A DNA stretch of 64,000 nucleotides from Gracilibacillus salitolerans (GCF_009650095.1 NZ_CP045915.1:1984001-2048000), one strand, 5' to 3'; counted from the stretch's first letter, positions 1 to 7,687 are shown. Notes: a model not told the origin generated them from the letters alone. Numbers and translations: made by a program.

Positions 1-1
1 G

Positions 2-475
2 ATTGTGATGATTCCTCAATATATCATATTCGCTCAACTGGACTGGCTAAATTCATTAAAACCATTAGTGGTACCGGCCTATTTTGGGCATCCATTCTTC
101 ATCTTTTTATTAGTACAATTCATTAGAACGATTCCTAGAGAATTGGATGAAGCAGCAATTATTGACGGATGTAACACATTTGGCATATACAGAAGAATTA
201 TATTGCCTTTAATTGTTCCTGCTTTAGCAACGACATCGATTTTTACATTCTATTGGACATGGGATAACTTACTTGGTCCAGTATTATACTTGAATAGTCC
301 GTCCAAATATACCGTTTCGATGGCATTAAATATGTTCTTAAGTAACGAAACTGTTTCAAATTGGGGTGCCATGTTCGCCATGTCTGTTGCCTCTTTAATA
401 CCAGTGTTTATTATCTTTTTCATCTTCCAACGTTATGTTGTAGACGGTATTAGTACAAGTGGTTTAAAAGGTTAA
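2..475 (+). CDS. Carbohydrate ABC transporter permease, C-terminal part (MalG type)
   Basis: This is the 3' part of a gene that starts before the window; the frame is open at the left edge. It encodes the last part of an inner-membrane permease of a CUT1-type sugar importer. The EAA loop that contacts the ATPase is visible around residues 48-68 (E-A-A-x3-G then an R-x6-P stretch). Hydrophobic segments lie on both sides, and the protein ends in a V-x-G-I-x-x-S-G-L-K-G tail typical of MalG-like permeases. The next gene is a YesL-type protein, a pairing common in oligosaccharide or pectin-fragment uptake loci. The substrate cannot be read from this fragment. Confidence 0.88.
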   Translation: MVMIPQYIIFAQLDWLNSLKPLVVPAYFGHPFFIFLLVQFIRTIPRELDEAAIIDGCNTFGIYRRIILPLIVPALATTSIFTFYWTWDNLLGPVLYLNSPSKYTVSMALNMFLSNETVSNWGAMFAMSVASLIPVFIIFFIFQRYVVDGISTSGLKG

Positions 476-532
476 TCAAAGGTAATTGTTGAGCAATTAT
501 CACTTGAAGAAGTTTTTAAGGGGGATGTTCGT

Positions 533-1165
533 ATGAGCGCATTAAATAAAGCATTTGAATGGATCACAAAAGTTGCGTATTTGAACTTATTATGGATTGG
601 ATTTACTTTATCTGGTTTAATCCTATTAGGTTTATTTCCATCGACTGCCGCAACCTTTGCAGTAGTAAGAAAATGGGTCTCAGGAAATACTGATATTCCT
701 CTATTTAAAACTTTTTGGAAAGCCTTTCGTGAGTCAATAGTTCAAGCGAATATTCTTGGATATATAGCAGTCGCAGCAGGCTATATTTTATACTTAGATT
801 TCTTATTTATTACATTAGTCGAAAACGATTATGTAATGTTACTTACCATTCCATTTTTATTTGTTTCAATACTATTCATATTAACATCATTTTACCTTTT
901 TCCTGTGTATGTTCACTATGATATGAAAGTATTACAAGTAATTAAAAGTGCCTTTTTTATTATGGTATTAAATCCGTTACCGACATTGGTTATGGTAATG
1001 GGAGTGTTCGGTATTACATATGGTTTATGGAATTTGCAAGGGTTAGCATTGTTTTTTAGCATGAGTTTACTCGCTTTAGGATTAACGATGCCCGCACATA
1101 AAGCTTTTTCAAAAATACAGAAAAAGAAAGCTTATCTCAGTAAACAGAAATTAATGGAAGATTAA
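533..1165 (+). CDS. YesL family membrane protein (DUF624)
   Basis: A 210-residue membrane protein with about five hydrophobic segments, of the size and pattern of the YesL/DUF624 family. The start ATG is preceded by a strong AAGGGGG ribosome site. YesL-type proteins are usually encoded beside CUT1 sugar permeases, as here, and are thought to accompany oligosaccharide uptake, but their biochemical role is not established. The stop codon lies only three bases before the left end of an insertion element, so any native terminator has been displaced. The family assignment is by similarity of layout and context. Confidence 0.75.
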   Translation: MSALNKAFEWITKVAYLNLLWIGFTLSGLILLGLFPSTAATFAVVRKWVSGNTDIPLFKTFWKAFRESIVQANILGYIAVAAGYILYLDFLFITLVENDYVMLLTIPFLFVSILFILTSFYLFPVYVHYDMKVLQVIKSAFFIMVLNPLPTLVMVMGVFGITYGLWNLQGLALFFSMSLLALGLTMPAHKAFSKIQKKKAYLSKQKLMED

Positions 1166-1208
1166 AAAGAGCTCTTGGCGGTGGTTACCCCCAAAAGTTA
1201 GAGTTTTA

Positions 1209-2075
1209 TTATGCAGCTGATTGGCTGGATTGAGTTCGGTATTCGACTGGACTCAATCCGGCCAATTTTGTTTTTGATCGTTCATTGTTATACCAGTCGA
1301 TATATTCTTCTATCCGTCTTTTTAATTCGTCATAGCTAACTAATTCTTCCCCATAATACATTTCTTGTTTTAAAATGCCAAAGAAATTCTCTATCGGAGC
1401 GTTGTCTGCGCAGGTTGCTTTACGTGACATGCTTTGGAATACCTTATTTTCTTTTAATGTCCTCACCCATTGGTTGTGCTGGTAATGCCAGCCTTGATCG
1501 GAATGGATGGTAGTGCGATAGGTTGCATGATTCTTTATTATCTCTGTGGTTTCTCTTAAAGGTTCCATGACAAGATCTAACGTTGGACGTTTCCTGATTT
1601 CAAACGCAATAACTTCTCCGTTATAAAGGTCAAAAATCGGATTTAAATATAGCTTCTCTTCGCCTAGACATTTGAATTCTGTAATGTAGGTTACTAACTT
1701 TTGAAGAGGGATAGGTGTGCTAAAGCGGCGGGATAACCGGTTTTTCGCTACTTTTCCTACGTTTCCCTTATATGAATTGTATTTACGGGATTTCCGCATA
1801 AATTTCACACATTTTAATCCCAGTTCCCGCATAATGCGATACACTTTTTTATGGTTGATAGAATGTCCTAATTTCTTTAATTCTTTCGTGATACGTTTAT
1901 AACCATAGCGTTCATGAAATTTCTTAAATAGGTGTGTAATGAGTTCCTTTAATTCTGTATCCAAGTCTTCTTTCCCCATTTTTTTTACATGATAGTGATA
2001 GGTAGCTTCAGGAATACCTACAACAACGAATATATCTTTTAATCGGAACCCTTCTTCTTTGAGTTCGAATGCCAC
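1209..2075 (-). CDS. IS3-family transposase OrfB (rve domain) with altered catalytic site
   Basis: A 288-residue integrase-core protein. An N-terminal HTH_21-like region (Y-G-Y-K-R-I-T) is followed by the rve domain. The second Asp (H-S-D-Q-G) and the Glu (A-P-I-E-N-F-F-G) of the DDE triad are present. The first Asp is not: the family motif T-D-I-T-E-F reads T-Y-I-T-E-F here (codon TAC near 1691). DDE transposases need that Asp to bind metal, so the enzyme should be inactive. It overlaps orfA at an A-rich AAAGAAGAAGGG stretch, where IS3 elements normally make the OrfAB fusion by frameshifting. Confidence 0.88.
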   Translation of the reverse strand: MAFELKEEGFRLKDIFVVVGIPEATYHYHVKKMGKEDLDTELKELITHLFKKFHERYGYKRITKELKKLGHSINHKKVYRIMRELGLKCVKFMRKSRKYNSYKGNVGKVAKNRLSRRFSTPIPLQKLVTYITEFKCLGEEKLYLNPIFDLYNGEVIAFEIRKRPTLDLVMEPLRETTEIIKNHATYRTTIHSDQGWHYQHNQWVRTLKENKVFQSMSRKATCADNAPIENFFGILKQEMYYGEELVSYDELKRRIEEYIDWYNNERSKTKLAGLSPVEYRTQSSQSAA

Positions 2076-2603
2076 CTTTGCTTGTGCTTTTCGTGGAACG
2101 CATTCGGATTCTCCCGAAAAGCTCTCAACTTTTTTAGGTAGGCATTTTCTAACCTCAGTAGTTCATTCTCACGTTCTAATTCTTCTTCACGTGATAACTT
2201 TGTCTCTTCCTTTTTCTTCGATTTAATAGGTTTCTTAGACATAGAAGGTCTCCCCCTTGATCTTGGTTTCAGGCCTTCTATCCCTTGTTCACGAAATGCT
2301 TTCAACCCATCGTGCAATTAAGGAAGGATTGTTCAAATCAAATGGCACAGCAGTTTCTAAATAAGAAGCACCTGTCTTTAACATAAATTGTACCGTATCT
2401 AATTTAAATTGAACAGAATACTTCTCCTTCTTTTTTCTCCGTTTTAACCCCTTCATACCCTGCGCTTTATAGGCGTTTACCCAATTTTTTAATGGGGTGG
2501 AACTGGGCATATTATATTTTTTCGACAACGAGTTATATCCAATATTCCCATACAAATACTCGTTGACAAGCTTTATTTTAAATTCTTCACTATATTTGGC
2601 CAT
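2039..2603 (-). pseudogene. IS3-family transposase OrfA, frameshifted
   Basis: OrfA starts at the ATG at 2603 (protein begins MAKYSEEFK) and carries helix-turn-helix segments of the IS150 type. The first frame ends at 2289 after the words N-P-S-L-I-A-R-W-V. The protein continues in the +1 frame from about 2317 to 2039 with F-R-E-Q-G-I-E-G-L, a charged linker and a leucine-zipper-like segment. One extra base near 2307-2311 explains the break: removing a G from GTTGAAAGC restores W-V-K-A-F-R-E. This is inside OrfA, not at the usual orfA/orfB slippage site near 2060, so I read it as a mutation rather than programmed frameshifting. Confidence 0.82.
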
Positions 2604-2610
2604 AAAAACA

Positions 2611-2648
2611 CCCCCGAAAGTTAGATTTTCCACTCTAACTTTCGGGGG
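2611..2648 (-). promoter_or_regulatory. Hairpin covering the orfA ribosome site
   Basis: A perfect 15-bp stem (CCCCCGAAAGTTAGA and its complement) with an 8-nt loop lies directly before the orfA start on the minus strand. Its 3' arm holds the only purine-rich run (GGGGG) that could act as ribosome site for the ATG at 2603. Transcripts reading in from outside would fold this hairpin and hide the site. The arrangement is seen; the protective role is inferred from other insertion sequences. Confidence 0.6.
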
Positions 2649-2899
2649 TCGGTACCGGCAAGGGCTCTTTTTTTTTGTTAATCTATTAAATGTTGTTATT
2701 CGACATAAGATGACATAAGTTCTGATAGTATTGAAATATTTTTGTAACATTCACATAACATTAGTGAAATCTAACTATGTTACAATGGTTCTGGTTCGAA
2801 GGATAGGATGAAAAGACTACACGAAAAACCTTTCAAAAAAGGGCTTACATAGAGAGAGCGTTTAAACAAATAAATTTTGTTGGAAAGTAGGGGAATCGA

Positions 2900-4153
2900 G
2901 TGCGAGAAATACGAGGTTTGGTAAAGGAATCTGTTGTTGTAGTAACGATTATGTCAAGTTTGTTTTTTGTTCAGACCGTTAACGCTGAAACAAAAGAAGA
3001 TGTTCAAGCGCAACGATCCGAAGTACAGTCTAGTATTGACGAGAAAGAACAGGAAATTGAGGAAATTAAAGAAGAATTAATTGAGTTGAATGAACAAATT
3101 TTAAGGCTGGATGAAGCTATCGAAGATAATGAGCAAAAAATTGACGAAACAGAAAGTGAAATAACCGATGTTGAAACTGAAGTAAGTGATCTGGAAGCGA
3201 AAATCGATGAAATCCAACAAAGTATTGAGCGAAGAAATGAAATTCTTAAGGAGAGAATCTCTTCATTACAAGAAAATGGCGGTTCATCTAGTTATCTAGA
3301 AGTATTACTTGGTTCTGCTAATTTCATAGATTTTGTTGATAGAGTAGCATTAGTACATAAGATAACACAAGCAGACCAAGATTTATTAGAGAGTCAAGAA
3401 AAAGATAAGTTAGAGGTAGAAAAGAATAAAGTTGAGTTAGACAATAAGTTAGAAGAATTAGAAGATATGAAAGCAGAATATGAAGATATGCAAAAACACA
3501 TCCAGGAACAAAAAGAAGAAAATGAAGAATTAAAAGAAGAATTAAAAGAAAAAGAAGAAGAAAATAGTGAGTTCTTAGATGATTTGAAAATTGAAGATGA
3601 AATATTAGCAAAAAAAGAAAAAGCACTTAAAGAAGCAGAAGAGCAACAACGCACACAAGAACAGGCAGCTAGAGGTAATGGATCAAATAATTCAAGTAAT
3701 TCTGGTGATAATGCTATTGAACAGTATTCCAGCAATTCTTCCGAAAAGGTTTCAACAAGTGGTAGTACAGTAGATATCGTAACTTCAGTTGGTGAGAAGT
3801 ATTTTGGTAACTCTGTTTATGTTTTTGGTGGTGGTAGAACTGCTTATGACATTGCTAATGGTCGTTTTGATTGTTCTGGTTTCGTCAGCTGGTCTTTTAA
3901 ACAGGCTGGTATTAGCTTACCTGCAAGCACATCAGGATTATCGTCAGTAGGATCAAAAGTATCAGCTAGCGATATGCAACCAGGTGATCTTGTATTCTTC
4001 AATACGTATAAAACCAACGGGCATGTTGGTATATACTTGGGTAATAACAAATTTATTGGTTCCCAAAGCTCAACAGGTGTAGCTATCGCTGATATGGATA
4101 ATAGTTACTGGAAATCAAAATTCACTGGCCACGTTCGTCGTGTAGGATCTTAA
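2900..4153 (+). CDS. Secreted NlpC/P60 peptidoglycan endopeptidase with coiled-coil region
   Basis: A 417-residue secreted cell-wall hydrolase of the CwlO/PcsB type. Residues 1-29 form a signal peptide ending V-N-A. A long charged coiled coil fills about 30-255, a Ser/Asn-rich linker follows, and the C-terminal NlpC/P60 domain occupies about 290-417. Catalytic Cys325 (F-D-C-S-G-F) and His375 (N-G-H-V-G-I) are present. The family cuts D-Glu to diamino-acid bonds in the peptide stems, and the CwlO coiled coil is the part through which FtsEX controls the enzyme. The start is GTG at 2900, behind a GGGG-rich ribosome site. The gene stands alone between an insertion sequence and a hairpin. Confidence 0.9.
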   Translation: MREIRGLVKESVVVVTIMSSLFFVQTVNAETKEDVQAQRSEVQSSIDEKEQEIEEIKEELIELNEQILRLDEAIEDNEQKIDETESEITDVETEVSDLEAKIDEIQQSIERRNEILKERISSLQENGGSSSYLEVLLGSANFIDFVDRVALVHKITQADQDLLESQEKDKLEVEKNKVELDNKLEELEDMKAEYEDMQKHIQEQKEENEELKEELKEKEEENSEFLDDLKIEDEILAKKEKALKEAEEQQRTQEQAARGNGSNNSSNSGDNAIEQYSSNSSEKVSTSGSTVDIVTSVGEKYFGNSVYVFGGGRTAYDIANGRFDCSGFVSWSFKQAGISLPASTSGLSSVGSKVSASDMQPGDLVFFNTYKTNGHVGIYLGNNKFIGSQSSTGVAIADMDNSYWKSKFTGHVRRVGS

Positions 4154-4197
4154 TAAAAGTAACGAAATATGCTGAGACAGAAGTACTCAATTTACGA

Positions 4198-4235
4198 CCA
4201 AAACACGAACATCAAACTTGATGTTCGTGTTTTGG
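4198..4235 (+). terminator. Perfect 18-bp hairpin after the NlpC/P60 gene
   Basis: Two 18-base arms (CCAAAACACGAACATCAA and its exact complement) are separated by two bases. It lies 44 bases after the NlpC/P60 stop. No long T run follows, although both arms are flanked by short A/T runs, so it may be a weak bidirectional terminator or an mRNA-end stabiliser. Confidence 0.55.
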
Positions 4236-4254
4236 TTCATTGTATAAGTTTCTG

Positions 4255-4346
4255 TTCCTTGGAAAAGTATAATTCTTCCTTGGATAAATGAATATATCCA
4301 AGGAAGAGCTTGAGATATCCAAGGAACAAACAGAATATCCAAGGAA
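4255..4346. repeat. Array of five TTCCTTGGA motifs spaced by 21 bp
   Basis: The 9-mer TTCCTTGGA occurs at 4255 and 4276 and its complement TCCAAGGAA at 4297, 4318 and 4338, so the start-to-start steps are 21, 21, 21 and 20 bp. Units therefore sit on one face of the helix, two in one direction and three in the other, and could also pair as stem-loops in RNA. Spacer sequences are similar but not identical. It lies in the 360-bp gap between two genes that point toward each other. Confidence 0.75.
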
Positions 4347-4456
4347 GAGCGGTATTCTAGCAATTCCTATGAACAGAATGGAAGAAAGTTAAATCCACCT
4401 GACAGTTACTTCGTAGTTTATATTTTGGGCTCCAATTGAAACTTTCATTTCTGACT

Positions 4457-4487
4457 AAAAAAGGGGGGAGCTTTCAAGCTCACCCCT
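4457..4487 (-). terminator. Rho-independent terminator of the bacilliredoxin gene
   Basis: On the minus strand a stem of about 11 bp (GGGGTGAGCTT with AAGCTCCCCCC, one mismatch) is followed by a six-T run. It lies 27 bases after the brxA stop. Confidence 0.85.
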
Positions 4488-4513
4488 CATTAGATTTTGT
4501 ATGACTATTAATA

Positions 4514-4942
4514 TTAACAGAATTCAGAATACGCATTGGTCAGTTGAGTGACAATGTCTTCTACTTCATGTCCCTCAATTTGCTCACGAGGAATAAAGTG
4601 TTTTAATTCTCCACCTTTTATAATAGCCATGGATGGAGAAGAAGGTTCTACCCCTTCGAAGTATTCACGCATTTTTGCAGTTGCTTCCCGATCCTGACCG
4701 GCAAACACTGTAACCAGCTTAGTAGGTTTCTTCTCCCCATTTAATGATTGAACAGCTGCAGGTCGTGCTAATCCAGCTGCACAACCACATACTGAGTTCA
4801 CTACAACTAGTGCCGTTTCCTCGTTGGTAGTCATAAATTGATCTACTTCCTCAGGAGTTGCTAATTCTTCAAAATCAGCATTGGTTAATTCATCGCGCAT
4901 GGACTGTGTAATTTCTCTCATATATTCTTCATATGCATTCAT
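4514..4942 (-). CDS. brxA: Bacilliredoxin BrxA/BrxB family (YphP/YqiW)
   Basis: A 142-residue protein of the usual length for bacilliredoxins, thioredoxin-like cytosolic proteins that remove bacillithiol from S-bacillithiolated proteins after oxidative stress. The hallmark Cys-Gly-Cys active site is at residues 52-54 in N-S-V-C-G-C-A-A-G. The V-F-A-G-Q-D stretch and the P-S-S-P-S-M segment also match the family. The N-terminus (M-x-A-Y-E-E-Y-M-R) is closer to YphP (BrxA) than to YqiW (BrxB), as I recall those sequences. The start has a GAGG ribosome site. The gene is monocistronic, with its own terminator. Confidence 0.93.
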   Translation of the reverse strand: MNAYEEYMREITQSMRDELTNADFEELATPEEVDQFMTTNEETALVVVNSVCGCAAGLARPAAVQSLNGEKKPTKLVTVFAGQDREATAKMREYFEGVEPSSPSMAIIKGGELKHFIPREQIEGHEVEDIVTQLTNAYSEFC

Positions 4943-5021
4943 GATTATACCTCCTCGTTATACTCTAATCAGATTTTAACAAATAAATGATGGTATTAGC
5001 GACTTATTTGTTTTGTTTATT

Positions 5022-5163
5022 TATCACGGCGCTAACCGTGTGTAAGACCCGCACTTCAAGATTCAACCATTTCAAAGAAGTTAAGTGGGTGATAATGGAC
5101 GCCAACTCCCTGATAAGTTTCGTCGGGCCTGATGGGTGGAAAAAAACACTGATGGAGTCTCAC
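5022..5163 (+). repeat. Dispersed palindromic repeat, copy A (full length)
   Basis: About 142 bp running from TATCACGGCGCTAAC to GTCTCAC. The left part can fold into a long imperfect hairpin (arms around ACTTCAA and TTAAGT), followed by a linker TGATAAGTTTCGTC and a smaller right hairpin with an A-rich loop. Related copies occur at 11624, 11875, 27540 (reverse), 28871 and 43244 (reverse). The right end touches the 3' end of the pabB fusion and supplies its stop codon. Confidence 0.85.
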
Positions 5164-6887
5164 AATATTTCATCTAATTGCACTTTAACCCACCCCCGAA
5201 CACTATTAATAAACCAAATTTGATCATATTCACCAAGCTCTGATAAAGATACACTTTTCTCTAATAATATTTTTTCTTCAATCAATTGTTCTCGATAAGT
5301 ACCTGGAAGTAATCCATCCGAAACAGGCGGAGTATAAAAACGACCATCTTTTTCAACGACAACATTCCCAATAGTATACTCCGTTATATGTCCTTCTTTG
5401 TTCCATAGAAGTGACGTTAGTACATGATCAGGCTTATCTTGATCTAATTTTTCATACATTTCTCTGTTAGTTGTTTTATGGTATAAATAAATATTCCTTC
5501 GATCTATTGGCTCAGGTGCTAGGGCGGTTTGAATAGGTTCTTCTAATGCTTTGACTGGTTGATGTTCAAGTTCCATACGGCCTGATGGATGGTATAATAA
5601 TCGAACTTTATAACACCCATTCTGATATTGAGCTGCTAGCATGAATAATTTTTCTTTTATTTCTTCTTCGTGAAAGGGGTAACCAAAATATTGGGTTGAT
5701 TGCTTGAGTCTTTGTAAGTGATAAGTCATTAATGGATAGCTACCATTATCTAATTTTATCGATTCCAATAATGAAACGGTTGTTCTTTTTTGATGTAATA
5801 TTTCTGCTTTTTGGTTTAATTCATGGTATTCATTTATACTTGTTGAATCCCAAGTGATACCTCCGCCGGTACCGTAAATGGCATCATTTCCATTAAGTAT
5901 AACTGTACGAATAGGGACATTAAAAGTTGCCTCTCGTTCGGGAGAAATCCAGCCAATGGCACCGCAATATATTTCTCTGGGTGTATCTTCTAACTCTGCA
6001 ATATATTTCATTGTTTCTACTTTTGGTGCACCTGTTATCGAACCACAAGGAAATAAAGCTTGAAACCAATCATATACCTTCTTTGTTTCCAAATTTGCTT
6101 CAATTGTAGACGTCATTTGGTGAACGGTTGGATATGTTTCAATATCAAATAAGCTTTTCACTTTGACGGAACCAGGTTTAGCAATTCGTCCAATATCGTT
6201 TCGTAATAAGTCGACAATCATGACGTTTTCCGCTTGATCTTTTTCCGAGTTTCTTAAATTTTGTTTGAATTGTAGATCTTCTTCATAAGTTCGTCCACGT
6301 TTTATTGTACCTTTCATAGGTTTCGTGATAATTTTCCCATTTTTCACTTGGAAAAATAACTCTGGTGAGGCAGATAAAATCTGGTTAGACCCAATATCAA
6401 GGTAGGCACAATAGGAAGCAGCTTGATTCTTTACTAGTTGTTGATAAAACGAATACGGATCACCTGAAAAGTGAGCTTTAAGTCTTGTTGTATAATTAAC
6501 TTGATAAGTGTTTCCTAATTCTATCGCCTTTTTTATACTAGTAATATTATGTTTATAAGCCTGATAACTAGTAGTGTGTTTCCATTCCGAAAGCTGATAA
6601 ACCATGCCTTCCACATTGTCTTTATGGTCAGTTGGTTTCTCAAATGCAGCTAGCCAAATTAGTGGTAATTGATTGTGCTGTTTATGTACATGGTAACTAG
6701 GATCAAATGCGGGTGCGGCTTCATATGAGACAAAGCCTGCAATGTAATAGCCCTTGTCGAGAAATTGTTCCAACTCTTCAAATATAGTGGTTATTTCATT
6801 AATATTATTTGTATTCCACACCTTAATCGGATTGGTGAATTGCTGGACAGTATGATGAAAATTAAATTGCAAGAAATTTTTATTCAT
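5160..6887 (-). CDS. pabB: Aminodeoxychorismate synthase component I fused to aminodeoxychorismate lyase
   Basis: A 575-residue fusion for p-aminobenzoate, a folate precursor. Residues about 1-370 are the chorismate-binding PabB domain, with K-P-M-K-G-T-I-K-R-G, the V-D-L-L-R-N-D signature, the C-G-S-I-T-G-A-P-K motif and the E-I-Y-C-G-A-I-G motif. Residues about 375-575 are a class IV aminotransferase-like PabC domain, with V-R-L-L-Y, T-E-Y-T-I-G-N-V and L-L-P-G-T-Y-R-E. Together they should turn chorismate, with ammonia from PabA, into aminodeoxychorismate and then p-aminobenzoate plus pyruvate. The start directly abuts the pabA stop (TAAATG). The last codon and stop are formed by the end of a dispersed repeat, so the native C-terminus may have been slightly longer. 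Confidence 0.92.
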   Translation of the reverse strand: MNKNFLQFNFHHTVQQFTNPIKVWNTNNINEITTIFEELEQFLDKGYYIAGFVSYEAAPAFDPSYHVHKQHNQLPLIWLAAFEKPTDHKDNVEGMVYQLSEWKHTTSYQAYKHNITSIKKAIELGNTYQVNYTTRLKAHFSGDPYSFYQQLVKNQAASYCAYLDIGSNQILSASPELFFQVKNGKIITKPMKGTIKRGRTYEEDLQFKQNLRNSEKDQAENVMIVDLLRNDIGRIAKPGSVKVKSLFDIETYPTVHQMTSTIEANLETKKVYDWFQALFPCGSITGAPKVETMKYIAELEDTPREIYCGAIGWISPEREATFNVPIRTVILNGNDAIYGTGGGITWDSTSINEYHELNQKAEILHQKRTTVSLLESIKLDNGSYPLMTYHLQRLKQSTQYFGYPFHEEEIKEKLFMLAAQYQNGCYKVRLLYHPSGRMELEHQPVKALEEPIQTALAPEPIDRRNIYLYHKTTNREMYEKLDQDKPDHVLTSLLWNKEGHITEYTIGNVVVEKDGRFYTPPVSDGLLPGTYREQLIEEKILLEKSVSLSELGEYDQIWFINSVRGWVKVQLDEIL

Positions 6888-7466
6888 TTAATCCACTCCA
6901 TCAATAGCTTGTTTATAACTGTTTTGGATCATATTAAAGCCATACTCTGTAAGGATAGCTTCAGGATGAAACTGTATTCCTTCTACTCTGTATTGTTTAT
7001 GTTTTACTGCCATGATCTCTTCATGATAGGTTATCGCCGTTGTTACTAATTCATTCTCTGGCAGTTTTTTAGCAATAAGAGAATGATATCTGGTTACGGA
7101 GATGTCGTTTGGTAAAGAATCAAAAACATCTTTACCATTATGTTTTATTTTCGAAACTTTCCCATGCATGGGTGCTAATGCTTTCGTTACTTGTCCGCCA
7201 AAATAATGGACGATAATTTGCATGCCCAAGCATACACCAAAGATAGGGATCGTTGTATAGAAATAATCCAATATAGATATACATTCTTTTTGATCTTCTG
7301 GTGATCCCGGTCCAGGAGATAATACAATCAAATCAGGATTTAGTGATTTGATTTTCTCCATTGTAATATTATCATTTCGAAAAACGACCACATCATCCGT
7401 TAATTGCCGGTAATATTGCACAAGATTATATGTAAATGAATCATAATTATCGATGATAATAACCAC
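6888..7466 (-). CDS. pabA: Aminodeoxychorismate/anthranilate synthase glutamine amidotransferase
   Basis: A class I glutamine amidotransferase of 192 residues that supplies ammonia to the PabB domain encoded next. It begins with the family signature I-D-N-Y-D-S-F-T-Y-N. The triad is visible as the nucleophile Cys in V-C-L-G-M-Q and the His and Glu of Q-F-H-P-E-A. I chose the GTG at 7466, because AAGGGAG lies seven to eight bases before it; an ATG at 7493 would add nine residues and lacks a good ribosome site. PabA and TrpG are hard to separate by sequence; the neighbour makes PabA the better name, and a shared role with tryptophan synthesis is possible. Confidence 0.9.
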   Translation of the reverse strand: MVIIIDNYDSFTYNLVQYYRQLTDDVVVFRNDNITMEKIKSLNPDLIVLSPGPGSPEDQKECISILDYFYTTIPIFGVCLGMQIIVHYFGGQVTKALAPMHGKVSKIKHNGKDVFDSLPNDISVTRYHSLIAKKLPENELVTTAITYHEEIMAVKHKQYRVEGIQFHPEAILTEYGFNMIQNSYKQAIDGVD

Positions 7467-7595
7467 TTTTATTCTCCCTTTCTTCACAAGCATACCATAT
7501 GTAATTATAGCGCATATCCACTTATTCCTCTAATATTTGTTTTTAATTTTGTCATCACACACCTGACCTTATTTACCTTAATTTTCAAAAAACTA

Positions 7596-7623
7596 TTGAC
7601 AGTTTTAAAGATTATGATACTAT
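7596..7623 (+). promoter_or_regulatory. Promoter of the yclNOPQ operon
   Basis: TTGACA at 7596-7601, a 16-bp spacer and TACTAT at 7618-7623 match the housekeeping sigma-A consensus closely. A Fur box follows directly downstream. Confidence 0.75.
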
Positions 7624-7637
7624 TATAAATGTCTAAT

Positions 7638-7658
7638 TGATAATGAATTTCATTATTA
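7638..7658 (+). promoter_or_regulatory. Fur box
   Basis: The core TAATGAATTTCATTA at 7641-7655 is a perfect 7-1-7 dyad, extended by TTGA on the left. It fits the Bacillus Fur consensus (TGATAAT-N-ATTATCA type) and overlaps the expected transcription start, where bound Fur-Fe would block transcription. Confidence 0.8.
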
Positions 7659-7687
7659 AAAGTAAAGCAGGAAGGCAATGGAATTTT

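Larger units (their letters stand above)
1169..2667 (-). mobile_element. IS3-family insertion sequence, apparently inactive
   Basis: The ends are imperfect inverted repeats of about 36 bp (1169-1204 and 2632-2667, about 29 matches), both containing a run of five C's followed by AAAGTTAGAGT. Inside are overlapping orfA and orfB on the minus strand, the standard IS3 layout. OrfA is frameshifted and OrfB lacks its first catalytic Asp, so the copy should not be able to move itself. I see no convincing target duplication; the flanks are an A run on the left and a T run on the right, which also makes the exact ends uncertain by a few bases. Confidence 0.9.

Noticed and set aside
2748..2770. WalR-like box (TGTAAC-N5-CATAAC) before the NlpC/P60 gene
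   Set aside because: The second half-site differs at two of six places, so it is not strong enough although WalR control would fit the gene type.
3324..3735. Long open frames antisense to the NlpC/P60 gene
   Set aside because: They arise from the Glu/Lys-rich coiled coil read backwards; no ribosome site and a Leu/Ser-biased product.
4987..5223. Short open frame covering the full-length repeat copy A
   Set aside because: It consists of repeat sequence plus the reversed end of pabB; no ribosome site.
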